From Candidatus Bathyarchaeota archaeon A05DMB-4 (GTDB lineage Archaea; Thermoproteota; Bathyarchaeia; Bathyarchaeales; SOJC01), in assembly GCA_019685575.1 (NCBI GenBank), contig JABFQO010000002.1, positions 62,001-126,000 of the forward strand: 64,000 nt of DNA, in the 5' to 3' direction. The notes under the pieces were generated by a model. It was not told the origin of the DNA. It saw nothing but the letters and a program-made list of their open reading frames with translations, and searched no databases. Positions 8,753 to 17,092 of this stretch are shown here, in pieces (positions within the stretch are counted from its first letter, which is position 1; each line of letters begins with the position of its first letter). A program made the translations under genes and the position numbers.

Positions 8753-10078
8753 ATGGCAAAAACCAAAGTCATCATTATGGGCGCAGCAGGAAGAGATTTC
8801 CATAACTTTAACGTGTACTTTCGGAACAACACCAACTACGAAGTCGTGGCTTTCACCGCCACGCAGATTCCAGGCATAGAAGGCCGCGTCTATCCCCATG
8901 AACTCGCTGGACCCCATTACCCCGGTGGCATACCTATCTTTCCAGAAGAACAACTTCAACAATTAATCAAAAAACACAACATCGACCAAGTCATTTTTGC
9001 TTACAGCGACGTCTCGCACGAGTACGTCATGCACAAGGCTTCCATTGCTCTCGCGAACGGCGCCGATTTTAGGCTCATGGGGCCCAACACTACGATGCTA
9101 AAGGCAAGGGTTCCAGTTGTTGCAGTGTGCGCGGTCAGAACTGGTGCTGGGAAAAGCCAAACCTCGAGAAAAATCAGCCGACTTCTTAAGAGAAACGGCT
9201 ACAATGTGGCGGTTATTCGTCACCCCATGCCGTACGGTAATCTGGCTGAACAAGTCTGGCAGAGGTTTGCAACTTACGAGGACTTGGACAAGCACAAATG
9301 CACGATAGAGGAGAGGGAGGAATACGAGCCTCACATCGCCATCGGAATAATTGTTTATGCTGGGGTTGATTACGAAAAAATTTTGAGAGAAGCCGAGAAA
9401 GAAGCGGACGTAATCGTCTGGGACGGTGGAAACAACGACATTCCGTTCTACAAGCCCGACCTTCACATAACCGTCGCTGACCCGCACAGGCCTGGACATG
9501 AACTTACCTACTATCCTGGAGAAACAAACTTGAGAATGGCGGATATCGTTGTGATTAATAAAGGGGACACGGCAAACCCGAACGACATCGAAACTGTGAG
9601 AAAAAACATAAAAACAGTTAACCCAGACGCCGTTATAATCGAAGCAGCATCACCCATAACCGTGGACAAACCCGAGGCAATAAAGGGCAAGAAAGTTTTG
9701 GTTGTCGAAGATGGCCCCACATTGACTCATGGAAACATGCCGTACGGCGCGGGCGTAATTGCTGCGAAGAAGTTGGGTGCGAGCGAATTAGTGGATCCTC
9801 GTCCTTACGCTGTAGGCTCGATAGTGAACGCGTTTCAAAAGTATCCTCATCTAGGTCCATTGCTGCCGGCGCTTGGCTACAGCAAAGAGCAAATACAGGA
9901 GCTTCAAGAAACGATAAACGCCACGCCTTGCGACATCGTTGTTATCGGTACGCCCATCGACCTAAGGAGAATCTTAAAAATCAACAAACCCGCGGTTAGG
10001 GCTAAATACGAACTTCAAGAACGCGGTTCGCCCACGCTCGAGGATATACTTAACAAACGTTTTCCTCCTAAAAAATGA
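8753..10078 (+). CDS. P-loop GTPase of the cyclic 2,3-diphosphoglycerate synthetase family
   Basis: A 441-residue protein. The N-terminal Rossmann-like part starts VIIMGAAGRDFHNFN (6-20). A P-loop domain follows, with Walker A RTGAGKSQTS at 129-138 and the downstream VWDGGNND and VINKGDTAN blocks. This is the layout of the archaeal family often annotated as cyclic 2,3-diphosphoglycerate synthetase or simply GTPase. The characterised enzyme of that name makes a thermoprotectant and phosphate store from 2,3-bisphosphoglycerate, but many mesophiles carry homologues, so the reaction here is uncertain. A very strong ribosome-binding site (AAAGGAGGA) sits 7 nt before the ATG. The next gene, a cyclophilin-like protein, starts 20 nt after it and is probably cotranscribed. 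Confidence 0.8.
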   Translation: MAKTKVIIMGAAGRDFHNFNVYFRNNTNYEVVAFTATQIPGIEGRVYPHELAGPHYPGGIPIFPEEQLQQLIKKHNIDQVIFAYSDVSHEYVMHKASIALANGADFRLMGPNTTMLKARVPVVAVCAVRTGAGKSQTSRKISRLLKRNGYNVAVIRHPMPYGNLAEQVWQRFATYEDLDKHKCTIEEREEYEPHIAIGIIVYAGVDYEKILREAEKEADVIVWDGGNNDIPFYKPDLHITVADPHRPGHELTYYPGETNLRMADIVVINKGDTANPNDIETVRKNIKTVNPDAVIIEAASPITVDKPEAIKGKKVLVVEDGPTLTHGNMPYGAGVIAAKKLGASELVDPRPYAVGSIVNAFQKYPHLGPLLPALGYSKEQIQELQETINATPCDIVVIGTPIDLRRILKINKPAVRAKYELQERGSPTLEDILNKRFPPKK

Positions 10079-10098
10079 CAATACCCGAGGCAGAATGA

Positions 10099-10473
10099 AT
10101 GGAACCAAGCGTTTCACGTATTCCAATAAAGTTCATCGTAGAGAACCAAGGCGAAGCGGAAGGCGAACTCATCCGTCACTTGGCGCCAAGAACAGTCGAC
10201 TCTATCGTCAAAAAACTACCGATAGAAGGCCGCGCGGCGCTCTGGAAAGAAGAAGTCTATTTTGAAATTCCGGTGCGAACAGGCGAAGAAAAACCAAAAC
10301 CCAATGTAGAAAAAGCAACGATCGCTTACTGGCCTATGGGAAGCGCACTTTGCGTCTTTTACGGCGAATCGCAACCATACAGCCCCGTTAACGTATTGGG
10401 CAAGGTGACAAAAAATCTGGAATTGTTTAGGCAAGTGAAAAGCGGAACAAAAATTAAAGTAGAAAAAATCTAG
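10099..10473 (+). CDS. Cyclophilin-like fold protein (COG2164/DUF369 type)
   Basis: A 124-residue protein resembling the archaeal cyclophilin-like family: an N-terminal strand IPIKFIVENQGEAEGEL, then PIEGRAALWKEEVYFEIPV, then a glycine-rich turn MGSALCVFYG and an SPVNVLGKV strand. These proteins share the cyclophilin beta barrel but lack the catalytic arginine surroundings of true prolyl isomerases, and their role is unknown. It follows the GTPase gene by 20 nt and ends facing the winged-helix regulator. A T-rich stretch (10489-10504), beginning 15 nt after the stop, probably ends the transcript. Confidence 0.7.
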   Translation: MEPSVSRIPIKFIVENQGEAEGELIRHLAPRTVDSIVKKLPIEGRAALWKEEVYFEIPVRTGEEKPKPNVEKATIAYWPMGSALCVFYGESQPYSPVNVLGKVTKNLELFRQVKSGTKIKVEKI

Positions 10474-10485
10474 CGTTTTTTGGCT

Positions 10486-10830
10486 TTAATTGTTTTTTCT
10501 TTCTATTATTTCTTGGATTTCTTCAAGTTTGGTGGCAACTTGGACGCCTTTTTCGGTGAGTTTAATTACGCGTCTCCACGGGAAATCTTTCTGTGTTTCT
10601 TCTTGAATGAGATTGGTGTCTTTCAAACGTTTTATTATTCCGTAAATAGTTTTTTGGCCGCCTTTTATTTGCCATCTTATGTGACTGATGGGTACGCTGC
10701 CTTCTTTGTGTAAGAAGATTAGAAATCGGATTGTACGGGTATGTTCTAAAACCTCTATACTCACCTTCTCTCCCGTCTTTATTGTTGATGCTTTTGTCTT
10801 ATTAAGGGTTGCCAAATGTTGTATACCCAT
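10486..10830 (-). CDS. Winged-helix transcriptional regulator
   Basis: A 114-residue winged-helix protein. The recognition region reads SHIRWQIKGGQKTIYGIIKR (about 49-68), followed by a wing (WRRVIKLTEKG) and a C-terminal helix that could dimerise. The protein is basic and lacks an obvious ligand-binding domain, so it may act as a simple repressor. Its upstream region carries two perfect palindromes, one touching the start codon and one over the TATA element, which is the classical layout for autoregulation. A candidate structured RNA is read in the opposite direction from the same region. The target regulon is unknown. Confidence 0.8.
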   Translation of the reverse strand: MGIQHLATLNKTKASTIKTGEKVSIEVLEHTRTIRFLIFLHKEGSVPISHIRWQIKGGQKTIYGIIKRLKDTNLIQEETQKDFPWRRVIKLTEKGVQVATKLEEIQEIIERKNN

Positions 10831-10846
10831 TTTAGGTAACCTAAAA
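10830..10846. promoter_or_regulatory. Perfect 17-bp palindrome at the regulator start codon
   Basis: TTTTAGGT-A-ACCTAAAA, an 8+1+8 perfect inverted repeat. It begins on the first base of the regulator's ATG and covers the inferred mRNA start. It is a likely operator for the adjacent winged-helix protein. The left half TTTTAGGTAAC recurs just upstream of malic enzyme (26687-26697). Confidence 0.5.
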
Positions 10847-10861
10847 CGAAAATAAGATTTT

Positions 10862-10880
10862 TATAGAACAATGTTCTATA
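10862..10880. promoter_or_regulatory. Perfect 19-bp palindrome overlapping a two-way TATA element
   Basis: TATAGAACA-A-TGTTCTATA, a 9+1+9 perfect inverted repeat. Its left arm is part of TTTTTATAG, which reads as a TATA box in both directions. One direction would start the regulator mRNA near 10838 and the other a transcript near 10889, exactly where the candidate structured RNA begins. A dimeric winged-helix protein bound here could block both. Confidence 0.6.
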
Positions 10881-10888
10881 TCATTGTT

Positions 10889-10975
10889 GGTGCGGGGTCG
10901 CGTCTCATAGTTAATCAGTATGGCGAGAATGGCGCGATAGTCTCCTTTCCTTTCTCCCGCACCTTTCTTTTTTCG
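10889..10975 (+). ncRNA. Candidate structured small RNA or 5' leader upstream of deoC
   Basis: An 8-bp closing stem GGTGCGGG (10889-10896) pairs with CCCGCACC (10956-10963). Inside, TCGCG (10898-10902) pairs with CGCGA (10933-10937) and TCTC (10903-10906) with GAGA (10925-10928), capped by a 3-bp extension and a 9-nt loop. An 18-nt pyrimidine-rich strand completes it. A T tract (T3CT6) follows at once. The inferred TATA box predicts a start at 10889. The 75-nt size recalls tRNA, but there is no T-loop motif or anticodon arm. It is either a free small RNA or a leader/attenuator for deoC, whose start is 52 nt beyond the T tract. Confidence 0.45.
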
Positions 10976-11027
10976 AAACTGAAATTAACACCCTTAGCTA
11001 TTGTGTAGGCATCTTGAAGTGAACCAG

Positions 11028-11699
11028 ATGATTTCCCGGAAAGAATTAGCGAAAATGATTGACCACACTAACGTGAAACCAACAGCTACAACAGACGATA
11101 TTAAACTATTGTGCAACGAAGCGATTAAATACGGGTTCAAATGTGCCGTGATAAATCCTACGTATGTGCCTTTGGCAGTGAAGTTGTTGAAAAATTCAGA
11201 GGTGTCTGTTTGCTCCACCGTGGGATTTCCTTTAGGCGTCACTCTACCCGAAGCGAAAGCTTGTGAGGCGCGAATACTCGCTGAAAGCGGTTGCAAAGAA
11301 TTGGACATGGTGATTAACCTTAGCGCCTTAAAGTCTAAAGATTACACGACGGTGAAAAACGATGTCAAAGCTGTTGTCGACGTAAAACGATCATATCCCG
11401 ACTTGATAATTAAGGTAATCATCGAAACCGGCTATCTTACGGATGAAGAGAAAATTGTCGCGTGCAAATTGTGCAAAGAAGCCGGTGCGGATTTTGTGAA
11501 GACTTCCACGGGGCTTTTGGTGGGCAAAGCCACGGTCGAGGATGTTCGTCTCATGCGGAAAACAGTAGGCGACAAGATGGGAGTAAAAGCCTCAGCAGGA
11601 ATAAGAACCCTAAAAGATGCCTTGGCCATGATAAAAGCTGGCGCCAACAGAATCGGAACCAGCACGGGCGTTCAAATAATCGAAGAGATTAAAGAGTAA
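11028..11699 (+). CDS. deoC: Deoxyribose-phosphate aldolase
   Basis: A 223-residue class I aldolase of normal DeoC size. With ATG 11028 as the start, which puts the family's opening helix (ELAKMIDHT) near residue 10, Asp93 (ELDMVIN), Lys158 in DFVKTSTG (Schiff-base lysine) and Lys187 in GVKASAGIRT are all in place. It splits 2-deoxyribose-5-phosphate into glyceraldehyde-3-phosphate and acetaldehyde, in nucleoside salvage or breakdown. A longer start at TTG 11001 is possible but not conserved. The M29 peptidase gene follows after 17 nt. The upstream structured element may control the pair. Confidence 0.93.
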   Translation: MISRKELAKMIDHTNVKPTATTDDIKLLCNEAIKYGFKCAVINPTYVPLAVKLLKNSEVSVCSTVGFPLGVTLPEAKACEARILAESGCKELDMVINLSALKSKDYTTVKNDVKAVVDVKRSYPDLIIKVIIETGYLTDEEKIVACKLCKEAGADFVKTSTGLLVGKATVEDVRLMRKTVGDKMGVKASAGIRTLKDALAMIKAGANRIGTSTGVQIIEEIKE

Positions 11700-11716
11700 G
11701 AGGACTTGATGCAAAG

Positions 11717-12802
11717 ATGAGAGGGCACTCTTTTCATGTAACACCCGACTTGATGAAAGCCGCAGACGTCGCTGCAAAACAAGTTTTAGACATAAAGAAA
11801 GGTGAACACGTATTAATCATTACCAACCCAGAAAAAGACGTGTACGGAATCGCCCAAGCAATGTACGTCGCAAGTCTAAACGTGAACGCTTCCCCCGTTC
11901 TTATGGTGCAACCTAAGAAGACCTCATTCGATTACGCCGAACCTGCTGTTATAGATGCCATCAAAACAGTACCAAACGTAATCATTTCCATCAGCGCTGA
12001 AAGAATGGGAAAAGACAGGGAGGCGCTAAAGAACCCTTACAAAGGCACAAACGGAAAAACCTACACGCACATTTTCGATTACTTGCTCTACGAGGCGAAA
12101 AAAATCCGAGCAGTTTGGTCACCAAAAACCACGTTCGACATGTTCGTGAGAACCGTGCCAGTGAATTATGACGAAATGCGGAAAAGATGCGCACGAATAG
12201 CGGACCAACTTCAAAACGCGAACGAGGTTCATGTGAAAACAAAGTTGGGCACGGATGTGGTTATTGGCGTTAAGGGTCGCAAAGCAAAGGTTGATGACGG
12301 CGATTTTCGTACGCTAGGCCGAGGCGGTAACCTTCCTTCAGGGGAAGTTTACATTTCGCCTCAATTAGGCGTCTCCCCCGGCGTCATAGTCTTCGACGGC
12401 AGCATCACCCTAGACGAGACAGTGGTGATAAAAACACCCGTAACCGTGAAAATCGAGAAGGGATTTGTAACAGGGATTGAGGGCGGAAAAGAGGCAAAAA
12501 TGCTGGAAGCCTACCTCGCCAAGGCAGAGGAAAAGCCTTTTGAAATGGCAAAAAACGGCGAAATAGACGAGAAGAAGGCAAAAGAACTCGCAAAAAACGC
12601 CCGTCACATCGGTGAACTCGGCATAGGCACAAACCCCAACGCGAGAATAATCGGCAACGTGCTAGAGGACGAGAAAGCGTTGGGTACGGTGCATTTTGCC
12701 ATCGGAAGCAACTACGACCACGACGCAGTGGCGCTTATTCACTCTGACGGCATCGTGAAAAAACCAACAATCACCGTCGACGGCAAACCTTTGACGCTAT
12801 AA
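11717..12802 (+). CDS. M29-family (AmpS-like) aminopeptidase
   Basis: A 361-residue protein of the thermophilic metalloaminopeptidase family M29 (COG2309). Features include GEVYISP (strand with a metal-binding glutamate), the late block ARHIGELGIGTNPNARIIGN with the conserved glutamate, and HFAIGSNYDHDA with metal-ligand histidines and aspartate. These enzymes remove N-terminal residues from peptides using two metal ions in the cytoplasm. It is cotranscribed with deoC (17 nt apart), and both fit catabolic salvage. It ends two bases before the convergent argS stop. Confidence 0.85.
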   Translation: MRGHSFHVTPDLMKAADVAAKQVLDIKKGEHVLIITNPEKDVYGIAQAMYVASLNVNASPVLMVQPKKTSFDYAEPAVIDAIKTVPNVIISISAERMGKDREALKNPYKGTNGKTYTHIFDYLLYEAKKIRAVWSPKTTFDMFVRTVPVNYDEMRKRCARIADQLQNANEVHVKTKLGTDVVIGVKGRKAKVDDGDFRTLGRGGNLPSGEVYISPQLGVSPGVIVFDGSITLDETVVIKTPVTVKIEKGFVTGIEGGKEAKMLEAYLAKAEEKPFEMAKNGEIDEKKAKELAKNARHIGELGIGTNPNARIIGNVLEDEKALGTVHFAIGSNYDHDAVALIHSDGIVKKPTITVDGKPLTL

Positions 12803-12804
12803 CG

Positions 12805-14754
12805 CTACATTTTTTCGGGTGCTTCTATTCCTAAAATAATCAACGCGTTTCTCAGAACAACCCTCACCGCCTCAACCAAGACGAGCCTCGCTGTGCTTAG
12901 TGGTTCTGGCTTGGCTTTTATGACTGGAAGTTTCGCGTAGAAAGTGTTGAACTTGTCAGACAACGCGTTTGCGTAGTCGGCTATGGAATGAGGTTTTAGA
13001 TTGTCGGCGGCGTCGATGAAGGTTTCAGGGAACCGTGAAAGCGAGAGCACGGTCTCGCGTTCTATTGGGTCGACGAGCAGGGCGAAGTTTGGTTTTATGG
13101 TGGGTTTTGCTGCTTTTCTTAATATGCTGCAGGCGCGGGCGTGCGAGTATTGCAGGTATGGTGCGCTGTTTTTTTCGAAGTTTAAGACGCGGTCCCACGT
13201 GAACACGACGGGTTTTGTGGGGTCGACTTCTGCGAGTGAGTATCTTACGGCGCCGAGACCGACTGTTTTGGAAATTTTTTGTTTTTCGTCTTCGGATAAA
13301 TCTGGCGAGCGTTTTGAGACTTCTTCGTACGCGCGTTTTGTGGCTTCATCCATGACTTCGTCGAATGTTATGTAGTGTCCCTTGCGGCTCGACATCTTGT
13401 AACCCGGAAGCGTAACCAAGTTGTAGGCGAAGTGGGTTAAGTTTTCCGCGTAATCACCATGTTTTAGGGCATACAAAGCCAGTTTCAACTGCATCTGGGC
13501 AAGAGTTTGTTCCATGCCTACGACGTTGATTACTTTCTGGGCTTTTTTGAATTTCCAAAGACTGTAAGCGACATCCCTAGTCGTGTAGAGAGTCGTGCCG
13601 TCCGCTCGCACCAACGTAAGCGAAGGAACCTTGTAGTCATCCCGCAAACCCAGCTTCTTCTTTAATTCAAAGTCCTTCGCGACTTTTTCGGCGTCAAACT
13701 CTAAAACATCCTTTTCCGAGTAAACGTAGGGCGTTTTTTTGAGTGCTTCAATGACGTTGCTTACTTCATTGCTCCATGAGAAGCTGCTTTCCCAATCCCA
13801 CGAGTCGTAGAAGATGCCCATTCTGCTTAAAGATTCTTTGAACCCTTCTAAAACTAGTTCGCAAACTTCTCTGATGAGCGTCTTTGTTTTGGGTTCTCCT
13901 GCCTCATAAGCGCGGTTCAACTCGTTTATGACTGATTCTGGGTCTTCGTCCTTGCTTATTTCTTCTCGGAGTTTCCTGAAGAGTTCGGGGTGTTTGTCTT
14001 CCATTTCAGCTGCGACATCTATCCATTCGTCGAGTTGCTTCTGGATTTTTTGTTTTTCTTCGGTTGGCGTGTTTGTTTTTGTGGTGTTTTCTAGTTGTTT
14101 TTTTAGGCGTTGTATTTCGGTTATGCAGCTTGTCGCGGTGTAGATTATGCCGATGAAATGGTCTGGTTTTCCTTTTGGTTTTGGTTTGCCGAGTTTGAGG
14201 TATCCGTAGGCGATGACTGCGGATTGTCGTCCCACATCGTCTATGTAATAGTGCCGTTTTACGCTGTGTCCCCGTGCTCTTAGCAGTCTCGCTATTGTGT
14301 CGCCTAAGACGGGATTTCGCGCTTGGCCGATTGTTATCGGATGAATCGGGTTCACGCTTGTGTGTTCGACGATGAACGTGTATGGTTTCTCGATCTCTAC
14401 AAAGCCATACTTCTCGTCTAACTCTTTAATCGACCCTAAAGTCAAAGCCGCAAATTTTGGAAAATCTGCATAAAAGTTAATGTAGCCCCCGACGGCTTTA
14501 ACTGAGACAATTAGAGAATACTCTGACACGTCGATCATTTTGGCAATTTTCTCTGCTAATTCGAACGGTTTTTTCCCCGTCTGCTTCGCCAAGTCAAAAC
14601 ATAAAGAAGACGCTAATTCGCCAAATTCAACGCTCGGCGGAGGGTTTAGGCTCAACAAAGACGGCTGAGGCAGATGCTTAACTTTAGCCAAAGCATCTCT
14701 AAGCGCAGCTCCGCATTCGTTGCGAAATTCTCCAAATGGGTTTGTCGAAGTCAA
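12805..14754 (-). CDS. argS: Arginyl-tRNA synthetase
   Basis: A 649-residue class I synthetase of the archaeal type, with an N-terminal additional domain (about 1-120), the Rossmann domain, and a C-terminal anticodon-binding helical domain ending LIILGIEAPEKM. The second signature is normal (YKMSSRKG). The first, HIGH-type signature is not: after VNPIHP the sequence is ITIGQARN, so both histidines of HxGH are replaced (Thr and Gln). The rest of the active site, for example YYIDDVGRQ, is intact. The gene looks undamaged and essential, so the change is probably tolerated in this lineage. A TATA-like GATATATC lies about 55 nt upstream on the minus strand. Confidence 0.93.
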   Translation of the reverse strand: MTSTNPFGEFRNECGAALRDALAKVKHLPQPSLLSLNPPPSVEFGELASSLCFDLAKQTGKKPFELAEKIAKMIDVSEYSLIVSVKAVGGYINFYADFPKFAALTLGSIKELDEKYGFVEIEKPYTFIVEHTSVNPIHPITIGQARNPVLGDTIARLLRARGHSVKRHYYIDDVGRQSAVIAYGYLKLGKPKPKGKPDHFIGIIYTATSCITEIQRLKKQLENTTKTNTPTEEKQKIQKQLDEWIDVAAEMEDKHPELFRKLREEISKDEDPESVINELNRAYEAGEPKTKTLIREVCELVLEGFKESLSRMGIFYDSWDWESSFSWSNEVSNVIEALKKTPYVYSEKDVLEFDAEKVAKDFELKKKLGLRDDYKVPSLTLVRADGTTLYTTRDVAYSLWKFKKAQKVINVVGMEQTLAQMQLKLALYALKHGDYAENLTHFAYNLVTLPGYKMSSRKGHYITFDEVMDEATKRAYEEVSKRSPDLSEDEKQKISKTVGLGAVRYSLAEVDPTKPVVFTWDRVLNFEKNSAPYLQYSHARACSILRKAAKPTIKPNFALLVDPIERETVLSLSRFPETFIDAADNLKPHSIADYANALSDKFNTFYAKLPVIKAKPEPLSTARLVLVEAVRVVLRNALIILGIEAPEKM

Positions 14755-14928
14755 CGTGTCTTTCCTTTCTTATCGTGAGTTTTAACACGTTTGATGAATC
14801 AAGCTTGCGATATATCTTTTTCACTTCAGATATAAGAGGCTTGGCTGTTTGGATTCGGGGGATACGTTAGTGTCATGTGTGTCGTATTCTGCTGTGCACA
14901 TTTGCTTATAGCGATTCGTGATTGAATT

Positions 14929-16051
14929 TTGCGGCAGTGTTCCAAAGTGCCAGCGAAGATTCCTTACGTTAATGTTTTTCTAACTGTAATCGTGGTTATG
15001 TTAATGTGCACTTTGGGCATGGAAAGTTTTTCGAGCATAAACTTGGACAGCGTAGTAGATTATGGGATAACATCAAGTTTCACGGTTTACACCGACGGCA
15101 AAAACTACTACGCGGCAGACAGCACAACGGGAAGAATTCTTCACTAAAGCAGGAACTGCACGCTCGTTGTTGCCGATGCAATCTCCAGTGTCCCAAGAAG
15201 CGCCAGCATCACCTTCAAAGCAGGCGTATATCCTTGCAACATTACGGTGGACAAGAAACTGAGCATTTTTGGTGAAGGCAGAGCGACAACCGTCATCAAG
15301 GAACCATCACGTTTGACGCGACGATGATCGATGATACGCCGGTTAGTCACCATGCTTTTTTGCAGGGCTTGAGAATGGAGGGGCAAAACAGATTCAAGGT
15401 CGGTGTGAAATATGAATCGCTTTTGCCGAGTGTACCTCTGATAACCATACAAAACGTGGATATCGAAAACTACACGGAGTACGGAATATACTTCGCCAAC
15501 GCAAGCGACTGCGTCTTCGACAACGTGGTAATCGGAAACTGCGCTACTGCCATCTACTACACCACAAACCATAATTTTGGCAGAATAACCAACTGCGAAT
15601 TCCTGAACTACCGCATAACCGGGCTATACACAGATGCGCAGATTTTCCTAAGTAGCACGGTTTTAGTTCGATGCAGAACGCGCCAGCCATAGCTGATTTG
15701 GTCTTGGACAACGCGTTTGGAACGATTGGTGGTTGCTGGTTCGAAAACAACAAAGCCTCGCCTTACGCGCCGAACATAGACATGCCGAACACTTGCTATC
15801 GTCCTTTAACGATAAGCGGATGTTTTTTCGCAAACAAGAGCGGCGACATCATCAGAATACGCAACGCGTTCAGTGCCTCAGTAATTGGCAACTTTTTCAC
15901 CCAACAACCCGATTCTGGAAACGGTTGGTGCGTCCATGTAATTCAAGGCACACTGTATTGGAACGGCAACCAGCTAGACCCGGCGTTTTCTTCCACGTTA
16001 AATCTGGTAAAGCTGGAACCAAGCGCGTCGGTGAAAATAGTTTCTCCTTAA
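14929..16051 (+). pseudogene. Exported parallel beta-helix protein, broken by one stop and two frameshifts
   Basis: The gene begins with a membrane or signal segment (VNVFLTVIVVMLMCTLGM) and the SSFTVYTDGKNYYAADSTTG domain common before archaeal beta-helix (pectate-lyase-like) repeats. An in-frame TAA stands at 15145-15147. The same frame then continues as a good beta-helix start (ITFKAGVYPCN) until about 15300, where one missing base in AAGGAACC moves it to the frame running to 15692. Near 15665 a second missing base moves it to the frame ending at 16051. Repaired, it would be about 375 residues. Such proteins act outside the cell on polysaccharide or at the surface. Real decay and assembly errors are both possible. 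Confidence 0.75.
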
Positions 16052-16053
16052 TG

Positions 16054-16758
16054 TCAATTTTCCGTCGTCAATCGTCGAGCAGGAAGCCCTATTAAGGCTT
16101 CATATTCATAGATGATTCTCGCCGTTACAGTCCACGCCTCCAACGTGTCCCGGTCAACAGAAACCACGTAATCAGCCAATTTCATCACTTCCTCCGAAAA
16201 CGTGCCGTGGGGAAAACCCCCAACGATCGCCAGAGGGTTTTTCTTACCTGCGAATTCATAAACCGCCTGTTCCATCGTTCTCGGCGTGCCATCTTGACTA
16301 AACACGATTGTTCTATCTGGTTTCAAATCTGTAATCAACCGAGGCAAACTGATGTTTTTCGTCAGAGTGAGCAGAGACGGGCCTTCCGGAGGAATTCGCC
16401 CTAGTTCGAATAATTGTTCCATAAGCCCGAGGAATCGATTATAGTTTCTCGGCAAACGAGTTTTTTGGTCGACAAAAATAACGTCATTAGAAAGAGTGTG
16501 AACACAAAGCCGCAACATACCCTCTCTATTCAGCGGCGAACCCAAAGCTTCAAGCAACGAAAAATGCACAATGTCGGGACGCCCCTTCTTCTCATTCCCC
16601 TCAAGCTGCATCATAGCGGCATGATGATAAGAACGATCCAAAATTAGAAACTGCGGATGCCTTCTCTTCTTTTCCGCGTACTTCCTAATCGCCGAATGCC
16701 CCCACAATTGCTCAGGTATCGTTTCTAAGGCTGATTCCGCGAAGACAATGGTGAGCAC
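16054..16758 (-). CDS. nep1: Nep1/Emg1 SPOUT rRNA pseudouridine methyltransferase
   Basis: A 234-residue SPOUT-class methyltransferase. Diagnostic are LDRSYHHAAM (about 40-49), HTLSNDVIFVDQKTRLPRNY (about 87-106) and the SAM-binding knot with IVGGFPHGTFS. Nep1 methylates N1 of a pseudouridine in the helix-35 loop of 16S rRNA and assists small-subunit assembly, acting as a dimer. The stop lies two bases beyond the end of the broken beta-helix gene. Upstream of the ATG, 60 nt away, lies copy A of the 88-bp repeat, so its promoter must lie in or beside the repeat. Confidence 0.93.
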   Translation of the reverse strand: MLTIVFAESALETIPEQLWGHSAIRKYAEKKRRHPQFLILDRSYHHAAMMQLEGNEKKGRPDIVHFSLLEALGSPLNREGMLRLCVHTLSNDVIFVDQKTRLPRNYNRFLGLMEQLFELGRIPPEGPSLLTLTKNISLPRLITDLKPDRTIVFSQDGTPRTMEQAVYEFAGKKNPLAIVGGFPHGTFSEEVMKLADYVVSVDRDTLEAWTVTARIIYEYEALIGLPARRLTTEN

Positions 16759-16818
16759 AATTCATCCCTCGCACCAAAAAGGAAAAAGACATTTCAATAA
16801 AAGCATTTACCCAAAAGT

Positions 16819-16906
16819 GAACCGCCGGTTCTCTGTTCATATTTGGGGTGTATTTGGAGCCTAATAGGATCATATATGGAAGAGGGGCCTAGCCAGCGCC
16901 TAGAAA
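16819..16906 (+). repeat. 88-bp dispersed repeat, copy A
   Basis: Identical by eye, base for base, to 23750-23837 in the opposite orientation. One end is the perfect palindrome GAACCG-C-CGGTTC; the other is the CTAGGC-rich GGCCTAGCCAGCGCCTAG. Inside are CCTAATAGG and CATATATG, both self-complementary. It lies in the divergent space between nep1 and the zinc/KH-aspS genes. It codes for nothing visible. The rest of the gap (16907-17092) is A/C-rich and empty apart from the ribosome-binding site of the next gene. Confidence 0.85.
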
Positions 16907-17092
16907 CACAGGCACAAAATCTTACAGCATGACAATAGATTTATTTACTGTCAAAACACCATAAAAGCCAAAAAAAGGTAGCTAAAAAAGGAGAGGCGGA
17001 AAAACACCAAGACAAGAACGAAGGCAAAACAACCAGACAAAAACCAAAACCCAGCCGCCCCTTCCTCGTTCACAAGGAGGCAACACACTCAA

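Noticed and set aside
10889-10963. tRNA-like element (75 nt, G/C-rich closing stem)
   Set aside because: There is no T-loop motif, no D-arm geometry and no anticodon stem of five pairs in the right place. The inner stems do not form a cloverleaf, so it is listed as a candidate RNA of unknown class.
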